A program made the position numbers and the translations under genes. 64,000 nt of DNA from an uncultured Haliea sp. (lineage in GTDB: Bacteria; Pseudomonadota; Gammaproteobacteria; Pseudomonadales; Halieaceae): assembly GCA_947258585.1 (NCBI GenBank), contig CAMYIZ010000061.1:28041-92040 (forward strand). Reading direction: 5' to 3'. A model generated the notes under the pieces. That model ran no database searches and was not told the DNA's origin. It saw nothing but the letters and a program-made list of their open reading frames with translations. Positions 57,001 to 63,930 of this stretch are shown here, in pieces. Positions within the stretch are counted from its first letter, which is position 1. Every line of letters starts with the position of its first letter.

Positions 57001-58041
57001 CGGGTGACCGCTGATGGCTCCCCCCTGGTGGCCATCAGCGATCCCGGTGGCAGCCAGCACTACCGGCCCTTTCCCGGGGAAACCCTGGTGCTCCAAATTG
57101 AACCGATTGCCCCCCTGGAAGGGCCATGGCTGGCAGCAGATCGGGTGGAGCTGGATATCCGTCTCGGTGCCCGAAGTGCAGAGTACATCCTGAACACGAG
57201 CCTGCGCGCCACCCGCGCAGGCACCCACACGGTGCAGCTGCCTGCTGGCGCGGAGTTGCTCGAGGCCAGTATCGAGGGCCGCGCCCAAAACCTGCAGGCA
57301 GAGGACGGCGCCCTGCGCCTGGCGCTCGCGCCCGGCCAGCAACAGCTGACCGTGCGCTGGCAGCAGCCGACGGGAGCTGGCCTGCTGTGGCACAGCGCAA
57401 GCGCGGATATGGGCGTTGCGGCGGCCAATGTCAGCATCAACACCAGTCTCTCCGACCGCCGCTGGGTGCTGTGGACCGGAGGTCCGCTGCTCGGCCCGGC
57501 GGTGCTGTACTGGGCGGCCCTGGCAGTGATGTTGCTGGTCGCGTTCGCACTCTCGCGCAGCGGCCGCACGCCGCTGGGCTTGCACCACTGGCTGCTGCTG
57601 GGTCTGGGATTCTCCACCGTTTCCTGGCCTGCGCTGTTATTGGTTGTGGGCTGGCTGCTGGCGGTGGACTGGCGCGAGCGCGACGACGCCGGATTGACGG
57701 GCAGGCAGCGCAATGCGGCCCAGCTGGGGCTCGGCCTGTTGACTGTGCTGGCACTCGTGGTACTGGTCAGCGTGATTCCCGCCGGCCTGCTCGGGCAACC
57801 CGACATGCAGGTCGCAGGCAACGGCTCCAGCAGTACTGTCCTGCGCTGGTTTGTTGACCGCAGTGCGCCCGACCTGCCCGAGGCCAGCATTGTAAGCGCG
57901 CCACTCTGGGTGTACCGGGTGGCCATCCTGCTGTGGGCGATCTGGCTGGCCTCAGCCCTGCTTGGTTGGCTGCGCTGGACCTGGCAGGCAATGGGCAGCG
58001 GCGGTTACTGGTGGCGCAAGCCGCTGGTGGCCGAGTCATAG
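54010..58041 (+). CDS. Unknown 1343-residue membrane protein with full-length internal duplication
   Basis: Not recognised. Each half repeats one plan: signal-like helix, beta-rich ectodomain, transmembrane bundle. Half 1: helix 3-16, LQAWQDWVLR (24-33), LVDGQPWPVV and GTHRIEGRLDW, then helices about 468-565 and 667-690. Half 2: signal-like LVLLSTLLSLPPQATAA (about 707-725), LQALREWLLR (737-746), LKVDGADVRSL and GIHRVELRAAL, then helices about 1155-1250 and 1298-1325. Begins one base after the channel stop, so the two are almost certainly co-translated. Ectodomains are presumably periplasmic. Possible channel regulator; inference only. Confidence 0.75.
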   Translation: MLRLLALLFLPLWVQAQTSPVPEPLQAWQDWVLRDIPEHRCPLLHAARMPRPEAWACAWPWRLDITVDGNGATFRGGVTLYTDDWLPLPGNVETWPRAVLVDGQPWPVVSRDNLPALRLPSGTHRIEGRLDWLQRPNYLPLPGLYGWVALSVDGENRVAPERGKQGLWLGLPRTTDARSVPADALEIEVFRRVEDGVPMLLETRLRLTVSGALRELALGTVLPPGFEPLSLVSSLEAGLHPEQGLFLLLRPGEHSVTILARARSPLPVLVATAGEPPWPTSELWSFAADPALRTLELGGAPAVDPLQENIPEPWQQLPAWRLSAGEALAAELRSRGLGSAGRPRLSLQRQAWLDFHQPVLQVTDSITGSTGGLQRLQQGAPWSLLRAELDGVPQPISAGMDGSTGVELRTMQLALRASGRVPTAGEIRVSGWDQTFTSVDTTLHLPPGQILVAAPGADRAPDTWLAAWNLLDLFLVLLTGMLLGRLLGRPWGLLGLVLLTLAYPEYPPLLYLLGGAAAVQLLRQAIGDSSLFARGVGVVYRALVIGLVLVALPFIASQLRLAIYPQLELYQIDQAQPPHHNIAQKGRDLARATAKLESAGEMLATREMAAPVPAADSVVAGKPRPAADISPQALAGPGQPDWSWRRAELSWSGPVVAEQTMRLIILPRWLTGLLRVLSVLALAALCWRWFRAQPPYLQTTGGGGAAGSLALVLLSTLLSLPPQATAAESALPSPVQLQALREWLLRPPACAPDCLELPALALSIEDSTLHLRLDAHVESGAGLALPRVQPDWQVLELKVDGADVRSLRQSDNQRWLWLERGIHRVELRAALPGEDRVALQFASRPRSVIVNTGPGWSAAGVSDGRLAGDTLELRRETPVAGNAPEVPVLSRRGLDASPFYRVERTLQLGSEWRLHTRVQRLAPASGNLVLSVPLWPGENPLDESLAVRDGAVELTLPAGAGQRQWLSGIAPVTRLEVTAGDLDERSEVWRISSSGLWRVTADGSPLVAISDPGGSQHYRPFPGETLVLQIEPIAPLEGPWLAADRVELDIRLGARSAEYILNTSLRATRAGTHTVQLPAGAELLEASIEGRAQNLQAEDGALRLALAPGQQQLTVRWQQPTGAGLLWHSASADMGVAAANVSINTSLSDRRWVLWTGGPLLGPAVLYWAALAVMLLVAFALSRSGRTPLGLHHWLLLGLGFSTVSWPALLLVVGWLLAVDWRERDDAGLTGRQRNAAQLGLGLLTVLALVVLVSVIPAGLLGQPDMQVAGNGSSSTVLRWFVDRSAPDLPEASIVSAPLWVYRVAILLWAIWLASALLGWLRWTWQAMGSGGYWWRKPLVAES

Positions 58042-58160
58042 ACCGTGGCGGGGACGAACTGGAATGCAGAAGATCCGCTACCGACGCACGAGGTCGGGAG
58101 CTATATTCAGGGACACCGGTCGATACCAACGTAGCGGTGTGCATGTTGCGCCTGGATGCA

Positions 58161-58246
58161 GGTGTTCGGGACCTCCACCGTAGGCCCGGACTATCCTGTA
58201 GCGAACAGTGACGCTCCATGGACTATAGTGTAAAGGCAATTGGTTG
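58161..58246 (+). repeat. Imperfect direct repeat, copy A
   Basis: Shares with 59661-59751 the blocks GGTGnnCGGGACCTC, GTAGCrAACAGTG, TATAG and GCAATTrGGTTG in the same order and spacing. The first 52 bases align without gaps at 39 identities. Copy A sits just upstream of the decarboxylase gene. Confidence 0.7.
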
Positions 58247-58290
58247 CCGGCCCCGAGGCGCTGGCCACATCTGTCAGTTGGAGGGAATCC

Positions 58291-59628
58291 ATGCTTTCAA
58301 GACGCAACTTTCTTGTCGGTTCCAGCATATTGGCGGCATCAGGCACAGCGCTTTGCTCGCCACCCGCTGCTGTCGACCCGTACCCTGCTGTCGCGGCGGC
58401 TCAGCCAGCCGGCGTAACGGACGCCAATGCGCAGTCCTTTCTGCGCTCGCGCCGCGAGTGGCTGAAGAACCATGACCCGAAAGTTTTCCTGGGCTACCCG
58501 GCCAATATGAACAAACCGCCGGCTGGCTTTTTCAAGTGGCGTGAGCAATTGGCTTCGGTGGACGTGGGTCAGCGCAACATGAACAATGTTGGCGATCCCT
58601 TTTATCATCCTGGCGGGTATGACACCCAGTTTCTCGAAGCCGATGTCATTACCCGCTTCGGCGCCCGCTACGGCTTTCCCGCCGACGATATCTGGGGCTT
58701 TATCTCCAACAGCGGCACCGACAGCAATGCGCACGGGGCGCTGGTCGGGCGCACCTTGCTCAAGGCCAGAACCGGTGTCACTCCGCGCGTGTACTACACC
58801 AAAGAAGCGCACTACTCGATCCAGATCATTCGCGACCTGCTGGCCATGCAGGAAGTGCTGGTTGCCACTGACGAAACCGGGGCCATGGACATGGCCGATT
58901 TGCGCGCCCAACTGCAAGCCAACCGCGACGCACCCGCCCTCATCCTCGCCACCATCGGTACGACCCTCAAGGGTGCGGTAGACGATATCGACGGGATCAA
59001 CGCGGCCCTGGAAGGATACGAATCCTATATCCATCTCGATGCAGCGCTGTTTGGTGGCTACCTGCACGCCACCGACTACGCCGCCGATCTCCACAAACTG
59101 GGCAAGTCCGGCAAGCGTTACGATTCCATTGCGGTGTCCTGCCACAAGTTCTTCGGTTACACCGGCGCGGCTGGGATCTTTGTCGCCGGCAAGAAGGACT
59201 TCGAGGAATTTCGGCAACTGTTCGCATCGGTCCATGACCCGGCCTACATATCCCACGTGCCCGGCACCATCACCTGCTCGCGGGATGCGGTAAAACCGGC
59301 AGAATTTCATTACTTCTGCACCGCGGAGTCCCTGCAGCAGCAGGAACGCGACGCCAGGCTGGTGCTGGACAACGCCCGCTACCTGCTAAACGAGATGCAG
59401 AGCCACTTTCCCGAGTTCAATCCAGTGCTGGCCGACAGGCGATCGAATACCGTGTACTTCGACAATCTGGTCTCGCGAGAGCTGAAGAAGAAGTGGACCC
59501 TGGCGACCGTTAAAGCATCAGAGTCGCACGGAAAGTCTCTGGCCCATGTGGTGGTTATGCCCCATGCGGAAAAACCCCTGCTGGACAGGTTCCTCAGTGA
59601 CCTCGACGAGGACCGCAAGCGCGCCTAG
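58291..59628 (+). CDS. Tat-exported PLP-dependent amino-acid decarboxylase (histidine decarboxylase family)
   Basis: 445 residues. Start ATG 58291 with GGAGGG close upstream. The N-terminus MLSRRNFLVGSSILAASGTA is a classical twin-arginine signal (SRRNFLV). The rest is a group II PLP decarboxylase: GFISNSGTDSNAHGAL, YYTKEAHYSIQIIRDLL, LATIGTTLKGAVDDID, HLDAALFGGYLH and the PLP lysine K286 in VSCHKFFGYTG. These match PLP-type histidine decarboxylases. Cytoplasmic cofactor loading then folded export by Tat is a coherent reading, but export of this family is unusual. Substrate could be histidine or another amino acid. Confidence 0.82.
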   Translation: MLSRRNFLVGSSILAASGTALCSPPAAVDPYPAVAAAQPAGVTDANAQSFLRSRREWLKNHDPKVFLGYPANMNKPPAGFFKWREQLASVDVGQRNMNNVGDPFYHPGGYDTQFLEADVITRFGARYGFPADDIWGFISNSGTDSNAHGALVGRTLLKARTGVTPRVYYTKEAHYSIQIIRDLLAMQEVLVATDETGAMDMADLRAQLQANRDAPALILATIGTTLKGAVDDIDGINAALEGYESYIHLDAALFGGYLHATDYAADLHKLGKSGKRYDSIAVSCHKFFGYTGAAGIFVAGKKDFEEFRQLFASVHDPAYISHVPGTITCSRDAVKPAEFHYFCTAESLQQQERDARLVLDNARYLLNEMQSHFPEFNPVLADRRSNTVYFDNLVSRELKKKWTLATVKASESHGKSLAHVVVMPHAEKPLLDRFLSDLDEDRKRA

Positions 59629-59660
59629 TGCCCGGGGCTGGTATCGAACCAGGTGACTGT

Positions 59661-59751
59661 GGTGCCCGGGACCTCTACCACCCGCCCGTATTACCCCGTA
59701 GCAAACAGTGTCAAAAAGGCTGTAAATATAGCTATTTTCGCAATTAGGTTG
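59661..59751 (+). repeat. Imperfect direct repeat, copy B
   Basis: Second copy of the element at 58161-58246, between the decarboxylase stop and the integrase promoter. Preceded by a small hairpin CTGGT-ATCGA-ACCAG (59637-59653 area). Confidence 0.7.
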
Positions 59752-59768
59752 TTTAACCCCGTATCCTG

Positions 59769-59797
59769 TTGTAGCATGAAATAACAACGCCTATATA
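59769..59797 (+). promoter_or_regulatory. Candidate integrase promoter
   Basis: TTGTAG (59769-59774), 17 bases, TATATA (59792-59797); start near 59804, giving a leader of about 60 bases to the integrase ATG. Confidence 0.6.
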
Positions 59798-59863
59798 GGG
59801 TAGGTGGCAGGGATCTCTAGTTCGGTTCCCAAAAAAAATGGTACCCACATGGGGGTATTTACA

Positions 59864-61156
59864 ATGCCGAAACTCGCAAAGGAACTCTCCGACTCCCACG
59901 TTCGGCGCCTGAAGTGGGGAGCGGTCCAGTCTGGCCCCAACAAGGGCAAGCCCTGCCCGAAGCTGCACGCGGTTGGTGGTGTTGGCGGCCTCTACCTGCA
60001 ATGTTCCCCGCCTGCCTCGGGCAATGACACCTATGCGCGCTCCTGGCTTCTCAAGACCCCTGTCGGCAATGATCGGCCAGAGCTAGGGCTGGGCCCCTAT
60101 CCAGAGGTGACGCTGGCCATGGCCCGCCAGAAAGCCCGGGAGCTGAAGGACCAGATACGCCAGGGCATAGACCCTCGTGTGACCAAGAAGAACTCCAGAT
60201 CGATGTTGCTGGCCGAGCAGGCCAAGTCCGTCACCTTCCGCACCGTCTCCGGTATGTACATCAAGAAGAAGGCCCGCGAGCTAAAAACGGCCAAGCAAGT
60301 GCAGAAGCTGACCGCGCACCTCGAAACCTACGCATACCCCTACCTGGGCAAGCTGCTGATCGGCGACATTGAGCGCGCCCACGTCGTGAAGATGCTGCAA
60401 CCCATATGGGAGACGAAAACCGAGACCGCCAGTCGGGTCAGGGCGTCAGTGGAGCGCATCCTCGACATGGCCGGCGCCGAGGGGCTGAGGGCCGGCGACA
60501 ATCCCGCGCGCTGGAAAGGCAACCTTGAGCTGTCCCTACCATTGCCGGGCAAAATATCCAAGGTCCAGCACTTTGCGGCCATGCCGGCCGATGAGCTTCC
60601 CGCGTTCATGCGGGAGCTTGCCACCAGGACCACCATCGGCGCATTGGCCCTGCGGTTCGGCATCCTGACCGCTGCCCGGTCTGGCGAGATACGCGGCGCG
60701 ACATGGGACGAGATCGACATGGACGCCAAAGTCTGGACGATTCCCACCGACCGGATGAAAAACGGCCGGGCGCACAAGGTCCCGCTATGTGGCGATGCAC
60801 TGACCCTGCTGACCGCCCTGCCCCGCCACGCCGGCAGTGACTTGGTGTTCGTCAGTCCCCGCGGCCTTATGTTGTCAGACGCGACAATGACCAAGGTGTT
60901 AAAAGCCATGGGGCATAAGGTCACGCAGCACGGCTTCCGAGCCACCTTCAGGACATGGGCACAAGAACACACCACCTACCCGGAAGAAGTCTGTGAGCTG
61001 GCGCTGGCACACGTCAATTCCGATGCCACGAGGGCCGCATATGCTCGCTCTGAGCTGATCGACAAGCGCCGTTTGCTGATGAAGGATTGGGAACGGTTCT
61101 GTCGTGAGGGACTGCTGACCAAGGACAAGGTCGGAAGTGCCGGCGGTAAAAGCTAA
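59864..61156 (+). CDS. Tyrosine recombinase, P4-type island integrase
   Basis: 430 residues. N-terminal DUF4102 arm-binding domain (GGLYLQCSP, LGLGPYPEVTLAMARQKA), core-binding domain (about 135-230), catalytic domain with Arg in AARSGEIRGATW, HGFRATFRTWA, then LALAHVN and the nucleophile Tyr in ATRAAYARSELIDKR. ATG 59864 is used (GGGGG eight bases upstream). Such integrases usually sit at an island border next to a tRNA gene, but none is adjacent here. The frame is intact, so it may be active. Confidence 0.92.
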   Translation: MPKLAKELSDSHVRRLKWGAVQSGPNKGKPCPKLHAVGGVGGLYLQCSPPASGNDTYARSWLLKTPVGNDRPELGLGPYPEVTLAMARQKARELKDQIRQGIDPRVTKKNSRSMLLAEQAKSVTFRTVSGMYIKKKARELKTAKQVQKLTAHLETYAYPYLGKLLIGDIERAHVVKMLQPIWETKTETASRVRASVERILDMAGAEGLRAGDNPARWKGNLELSLPLPGKISKVQHFAAMPADELPAFMRELATRTTIGALALRFGILTAARSGEIRGATWDEIDMDAKVWTIPTDRMKNGRAHKVPLCGDALTLLTALPRHAGSDLVFVSPRGLMLSDATMTKVLKAMGHKVTQHGFRATFRTWAQEHTTYPEEVCELALAHVNSDATRAAYARSELIDKRRLLMKDWERFCREGLLTKDKVGSAGGKS

Positions 61157-61597
61157 AGAATGACTCACTGACGCAAAAATTCACATACCCGCAATTACAG
61201 TGGGCCGTCCACCCTTTATCGTAATTACCGACGGGGCCGGTCCCTCGAACGCTACTTAGAGTTCATTAGGTCCGAGGGCACTCATTTGCCCTTCCCCGTC
61301 CATGGCCATCACCAAATCAGCCTGGAGGATCCCCGCCGGAGCGAGATCCAGAATAGGATATGTCTGTTCTGGACCAAGCCCGAGAACCTGCATCCTTCAA
61401 ATAACGCTGCCCAGGTAACCCGGGCGGTTAACTCAGCTCCCGGAATTGCCTGAAAGCTTCAAGCAGGCTCGATCCGGTCGGAGTGACCCCGTCCCGCCGC
61501 ACTCCGACGAGGTCGGGCCTGCTCTGGGAAGCCGGCAAGGCAGATTGATATGTTGCGAAATCGTATCTCCGGCACCACTATACCAATAAAATCAATT
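61157..61597. other. Non-coding stretch between integrase and insertion sequence, with a compound hairpin
   Basis: About 440 bases with no supported gene. A structured element lies at 61462-61523: outer arms agcaggc (61462-61468) and gcctgct (61517-61523) enclose a perfect 9-base inner stem gtcggagtg (61477-61485) / cactccgac (61500-61508). The last 8 bases (61590-61597) are the left target duplication of the insertion sequence. The rest looks like decayed DNA. Confidence 0.6.
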
Positions 61598-62902
61598 GGC
61601 TCTCCCCACTTAAGGGGGGATACACCGATATTCACTAAACCCTGTTGATAATGCCATCCCACCCACAGTGGGTTAAGACCCTCAGTCGATAATTCTCAAA
61701 ATTCCTGAATCCGTAAGCCCTTCGGGTCATCATCTCCATCTTGTTATGAAAGCCTTCGGTGGGCCCATTGCTCTTGCTGAACCGCCACATGGTGACGATC
61801 GGCTCGAGCCAGGATGTCAGGGTTCTGGCCAGTCGCCGGAGCGGGCTGTGGTGTAGCTGTTCGATCAGCTCCAATAGCTCAGGCAGCTTCTGCTGGGCTC
61901 TTTTTTTCTTCAGGTTCTTGAGCAACAGCAGGCGATTGAGGCGCTGCCTGGCCTCGTAGAGCGCGACCAGCGCCGGGTAGTCGGCCAGGTAACGTTGCAG
62001 GTTCTCCTGCTGCTCAGGTTTGAGCCGCCACTCGTGGCGCCGCATCAAGCTCAGTAGCCCCCGGTTCTTGCGGCCCTCAGGGTGTACGTCCTGCCATGCC
62101 TTGAGAAAATGCTGGTTCACCAGGCGAATGACGTGGAAACGGTCGGCGACGATCGTCGCCCTGGGGAAATACTGTCGAGCAATATGGCGGTAGGTCTCGG
62201 ACAGGTCCATGACGATGAGTCGGACGTTGTCTTTACCGGGCAGGCGCCGCAAATAGCCCTCCAGGCTGGCCGCAGAGCGCCCGAGCCGGACATCAAACAC
62301 CTTGTTGCGCTTGAGGTCCACCAGCGTGGTGGCAAATCCCCGCTTGCGGGTGAAGAAGTGTTCATCGATCCCCAGCACCTTGGGACAGGGTCGGTTCGAC
62401 ATCTCCGAGACCCGTCGCTGGCAGTGGCCCTGGTACCAGCGTTCGGTGGTCGCCGCGCTGACTTGGTGTGTACGCTGCAGCTTGGCTTGGGTCACACCCC
62501 CGTCATGGATCTCAAAGACCTCGAGCCGGAACGCCTCCGAGGCCCTGAAGCGAGGCCGTACGCCTTTGAATCGGTGACGGAAGTAGCGACCACAGCGGGG
62601 GCAGTGGTACTTCGGTGCTTTTAGATACAGGGTTATCAGCTGATTGCCCTGGCGTGTGTGTTTTAGGGTCCGCTGGTACGTAGCCTTGATCCGAATGCGC
62701 GGATACTGGCAGCGAATGCAGCAAGGTCTCGTCTTGGGCCTGGCGTACACGCTGATTGCGTCGTTACGATCAACCCGTTCGACCTCCAGCTCTGGAAGGC
62801 CTAAAATCAATCCTGCGTGGGACATCGGTGTTATCTCCATTAAACAGACTTCGCAAAATCAGTTTAATGAACACCGGTGTCCCCCTTTAATGATGAAGAG
62901 CC
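61598..62902 (-). mobile_element. Complete ISL3-family insertion sequence, 1305 bp
   Basis: Ends carry imperfect inverted repeats: 61598-61640 (begins GGCTCTCCCCAC) and the complement of 62862-62902 (begins GGCTCTTCATCA), sharing the run from TTAAGGGGG to TTCACTAAAC with few differences. Flanked by perfect 8-base target duplications AATCAATT at 61590-61597 and 62903-62910. ISL3 elements generate 8 bp duplications and have GG-starting termini. Intact transposase inside, so insertion appears recent. Confidence 0.95.
61635..62825 (-). CDS. ISL3-family transposase
   Basis: 396 residues from ATG 62825 (MSHAGLILGLPELEVERV), with GGAG nine bases upstream; ATG 62840 is an alternative without such a site. 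N-terminal zinc finger (CCIRCQYPRIRI and YHCPRCGRYFRH), then the DDE domain: first Asp in VLGIDEHFFTRKRG, second in LIVMDLSETYRHIARQ, Glu in SNGPTEGFHNKMEMM. Reads through the left terminal repeat to its stop at 61637. Intact, so likely functional. Confidence 0.95.
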   Translation of the reverse strand: MSHAGLILGLPELEVERVDRNDAISVYARPKTRPCCIRCQYPRIRIKATYQRTLKHTRQGNQLITLYLKAPKYHCPRCGRYFRHRFKGVRPRFRASEAFRLEVFEIHDGGVTQAKLQRTHQVSAATTERWYQGHCQRRVSEMSNRPCPKVLGIDEHFFTRKRGFATTLVDLKRNKVFDVRLGRSAASLEGYLRRLPGKDNVRLIVMDLSETYRHIARQYFPRATIVADRFHVIRLVNQHFLKAWQDVHPEGRKNRGLLSLMRRHEWRLKPEQQENLQRYLADYPALVALYEARQRLNRLLLLKNLKKKRAQQKLPELLELIEQLHHSPLRRLARTLTSWLEPIVTMWRFSKSNGPTEGFHNKMEMMTRRAYGFRNFENYRLRVLTHCGWDGIINRV

Positions 62903-63088
62903 AATCAATTATTTAGACGTTATTTGTGATTTATCCCTATATAGATCCCCACTAAGCGAAAGTGGTACATCAACGCTCCCAGTAACCGCGTTGCCGCCCT
63001 CACCCCAAACTCCACCGACGGAATCAATAGCGCGGATCGGCTCGTCAGCTGAACTACCCGCGGCCGCCGACAGGCACACTACACCCCC

Positions 63089-63760
63089 TTACCCGCTCTC
63101 AAGCCATACCACCTCCCCGACTGGCTCCAGCAATGCCGCATTCTTGTTCCGGGAATTGCCAATACTCGACGCCAGCGGGTGTAGGGCCAACGGGAATTTC
63201 AGTTCCGCTCGAAATAGCGGATCAGCGGGAAGTATCTCCTCGGCGTTGTGCAGCCAACGGACGCACTCCTCCTGCGACAGCATCACTGGCATGCGCGAAT
63301 GCCAGGGCTGGAACTCTGGGGCAGCTTTTGTGGTGACCAGGGTGCAGGACAGCAAGGGCCCCGGCTGGCCTCGCCAGACATCCCACAGTGCCGCAACGGC
63401 CAGGGTGCTGTCTTTGTTGGTGATCAACCACGGCTGCTTCTGGCCTTGATCTGTACGCCACTCAATAAAGCTACTCATGGGGACGATGCCGCGCTGACTC
63501 TTGAAAGGACCGCGGAATGCCGGGCTCTGGGTCAGCGACTCGGCGCGGACATTGAACATGCTGTATTTCGTGCTGACCTCTTTGGCCCATGAGGGGGTGA
63601 GCCACCAGCGGGCTAATTCCCCCCGCCCATCGTGAACCAGCAGCACATCTTCGGTGGGCGCGACGTTGTAGCGTGGCGACGGTAAGTGTACATCGATGCC
63701 CAGAGTATCCAGCAGGTTCTGGAGACCGGGCATCTCGGTGATATTGAAACGGCCACACAT
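63089..63760 (-). CDS. SOS response-associated peptidase (YedK/SRAP, HMCES homologue)
   Basis: Protects abasic sites in single-stranded DNA by forming a covalent link through its N-terminal cysteine. Start ATG 63760 gives MCGRFNITEM, placing the catalytic Cys at position 2; the longer frame would bury it. Other SRAP residues are present: Asn in MFNVRAES, Glu in FIEW and His in WHSRMPVML. 223 residues. No clear LexA site seen upstream. Located beside the ISL3 element and divergent to a restriction gene, so it is island cargo rather than the core copy. Confidence 0.92.
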   Translation of the reverse strand: MCGRFNITEMPGLQNLLDTLGIDVHLPSPRYNVAPTEDVLLVHDGRGELARWWLTPSWAKEVSTKYSMFNVRAESLTQSPAFRGPFKSQRGIVPMSSFIEWRTDQGQKQPWLITNKDSTLAVAALWDVWRGQPGPLLSCTLVTTKAAPEFQPWHSRMPVMLSQEECVRWLHNAEEILPADPLFRAELKFPLALHPLASSIGNSRNKNAALLEPVGEVVWLESG

Positions 63761-63874
63761 CAAGCCTGTCTCCGGAGGGATTCTGTGCTTGAGTGTAGTC
63801 AATCTGATCCAGAGACGGTGATTTTCCTGCGACTCATGGAGCGTACCTGGATTCCGATCACCACACGGCATGCT

Positions 63875-63903
63875 TTGGACCCATTCGTCGTGGGTGTTAT
63901 AGT
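63875..63903 (+). promoter_or_regulatory. Candidate promoter of the downstream restriction gene
   Basis: TTGGAC (63875-63880), 17 bases, TATAGT (63898-63903), oriented toward the gene at 63931/63955; predicted start near 63910. Confidence 0.6.
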
Positions 63904-63930
63904 CCAGCCAACAACGAAAAGCCCCGATGA

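Noticed and set aside
59630..59700. tRNA fragment as integrase attachment site
   Set aside because: A CTGGT-ATCGA-ACCAG hairpin mimics a T-arm, but no acceptor stem, anticodon arm or CCA can be built around it.
62909..63079. 56-residue GTG-start ORF on the minus strand just after yedK (MCLSAAAGSSADEPIRAIDS...)
   Set aside because: It is simply the read-through frame of yedK beyond its stop, has no ribosome-binding site and ends in the IS target duplication. Conservation would be needed.
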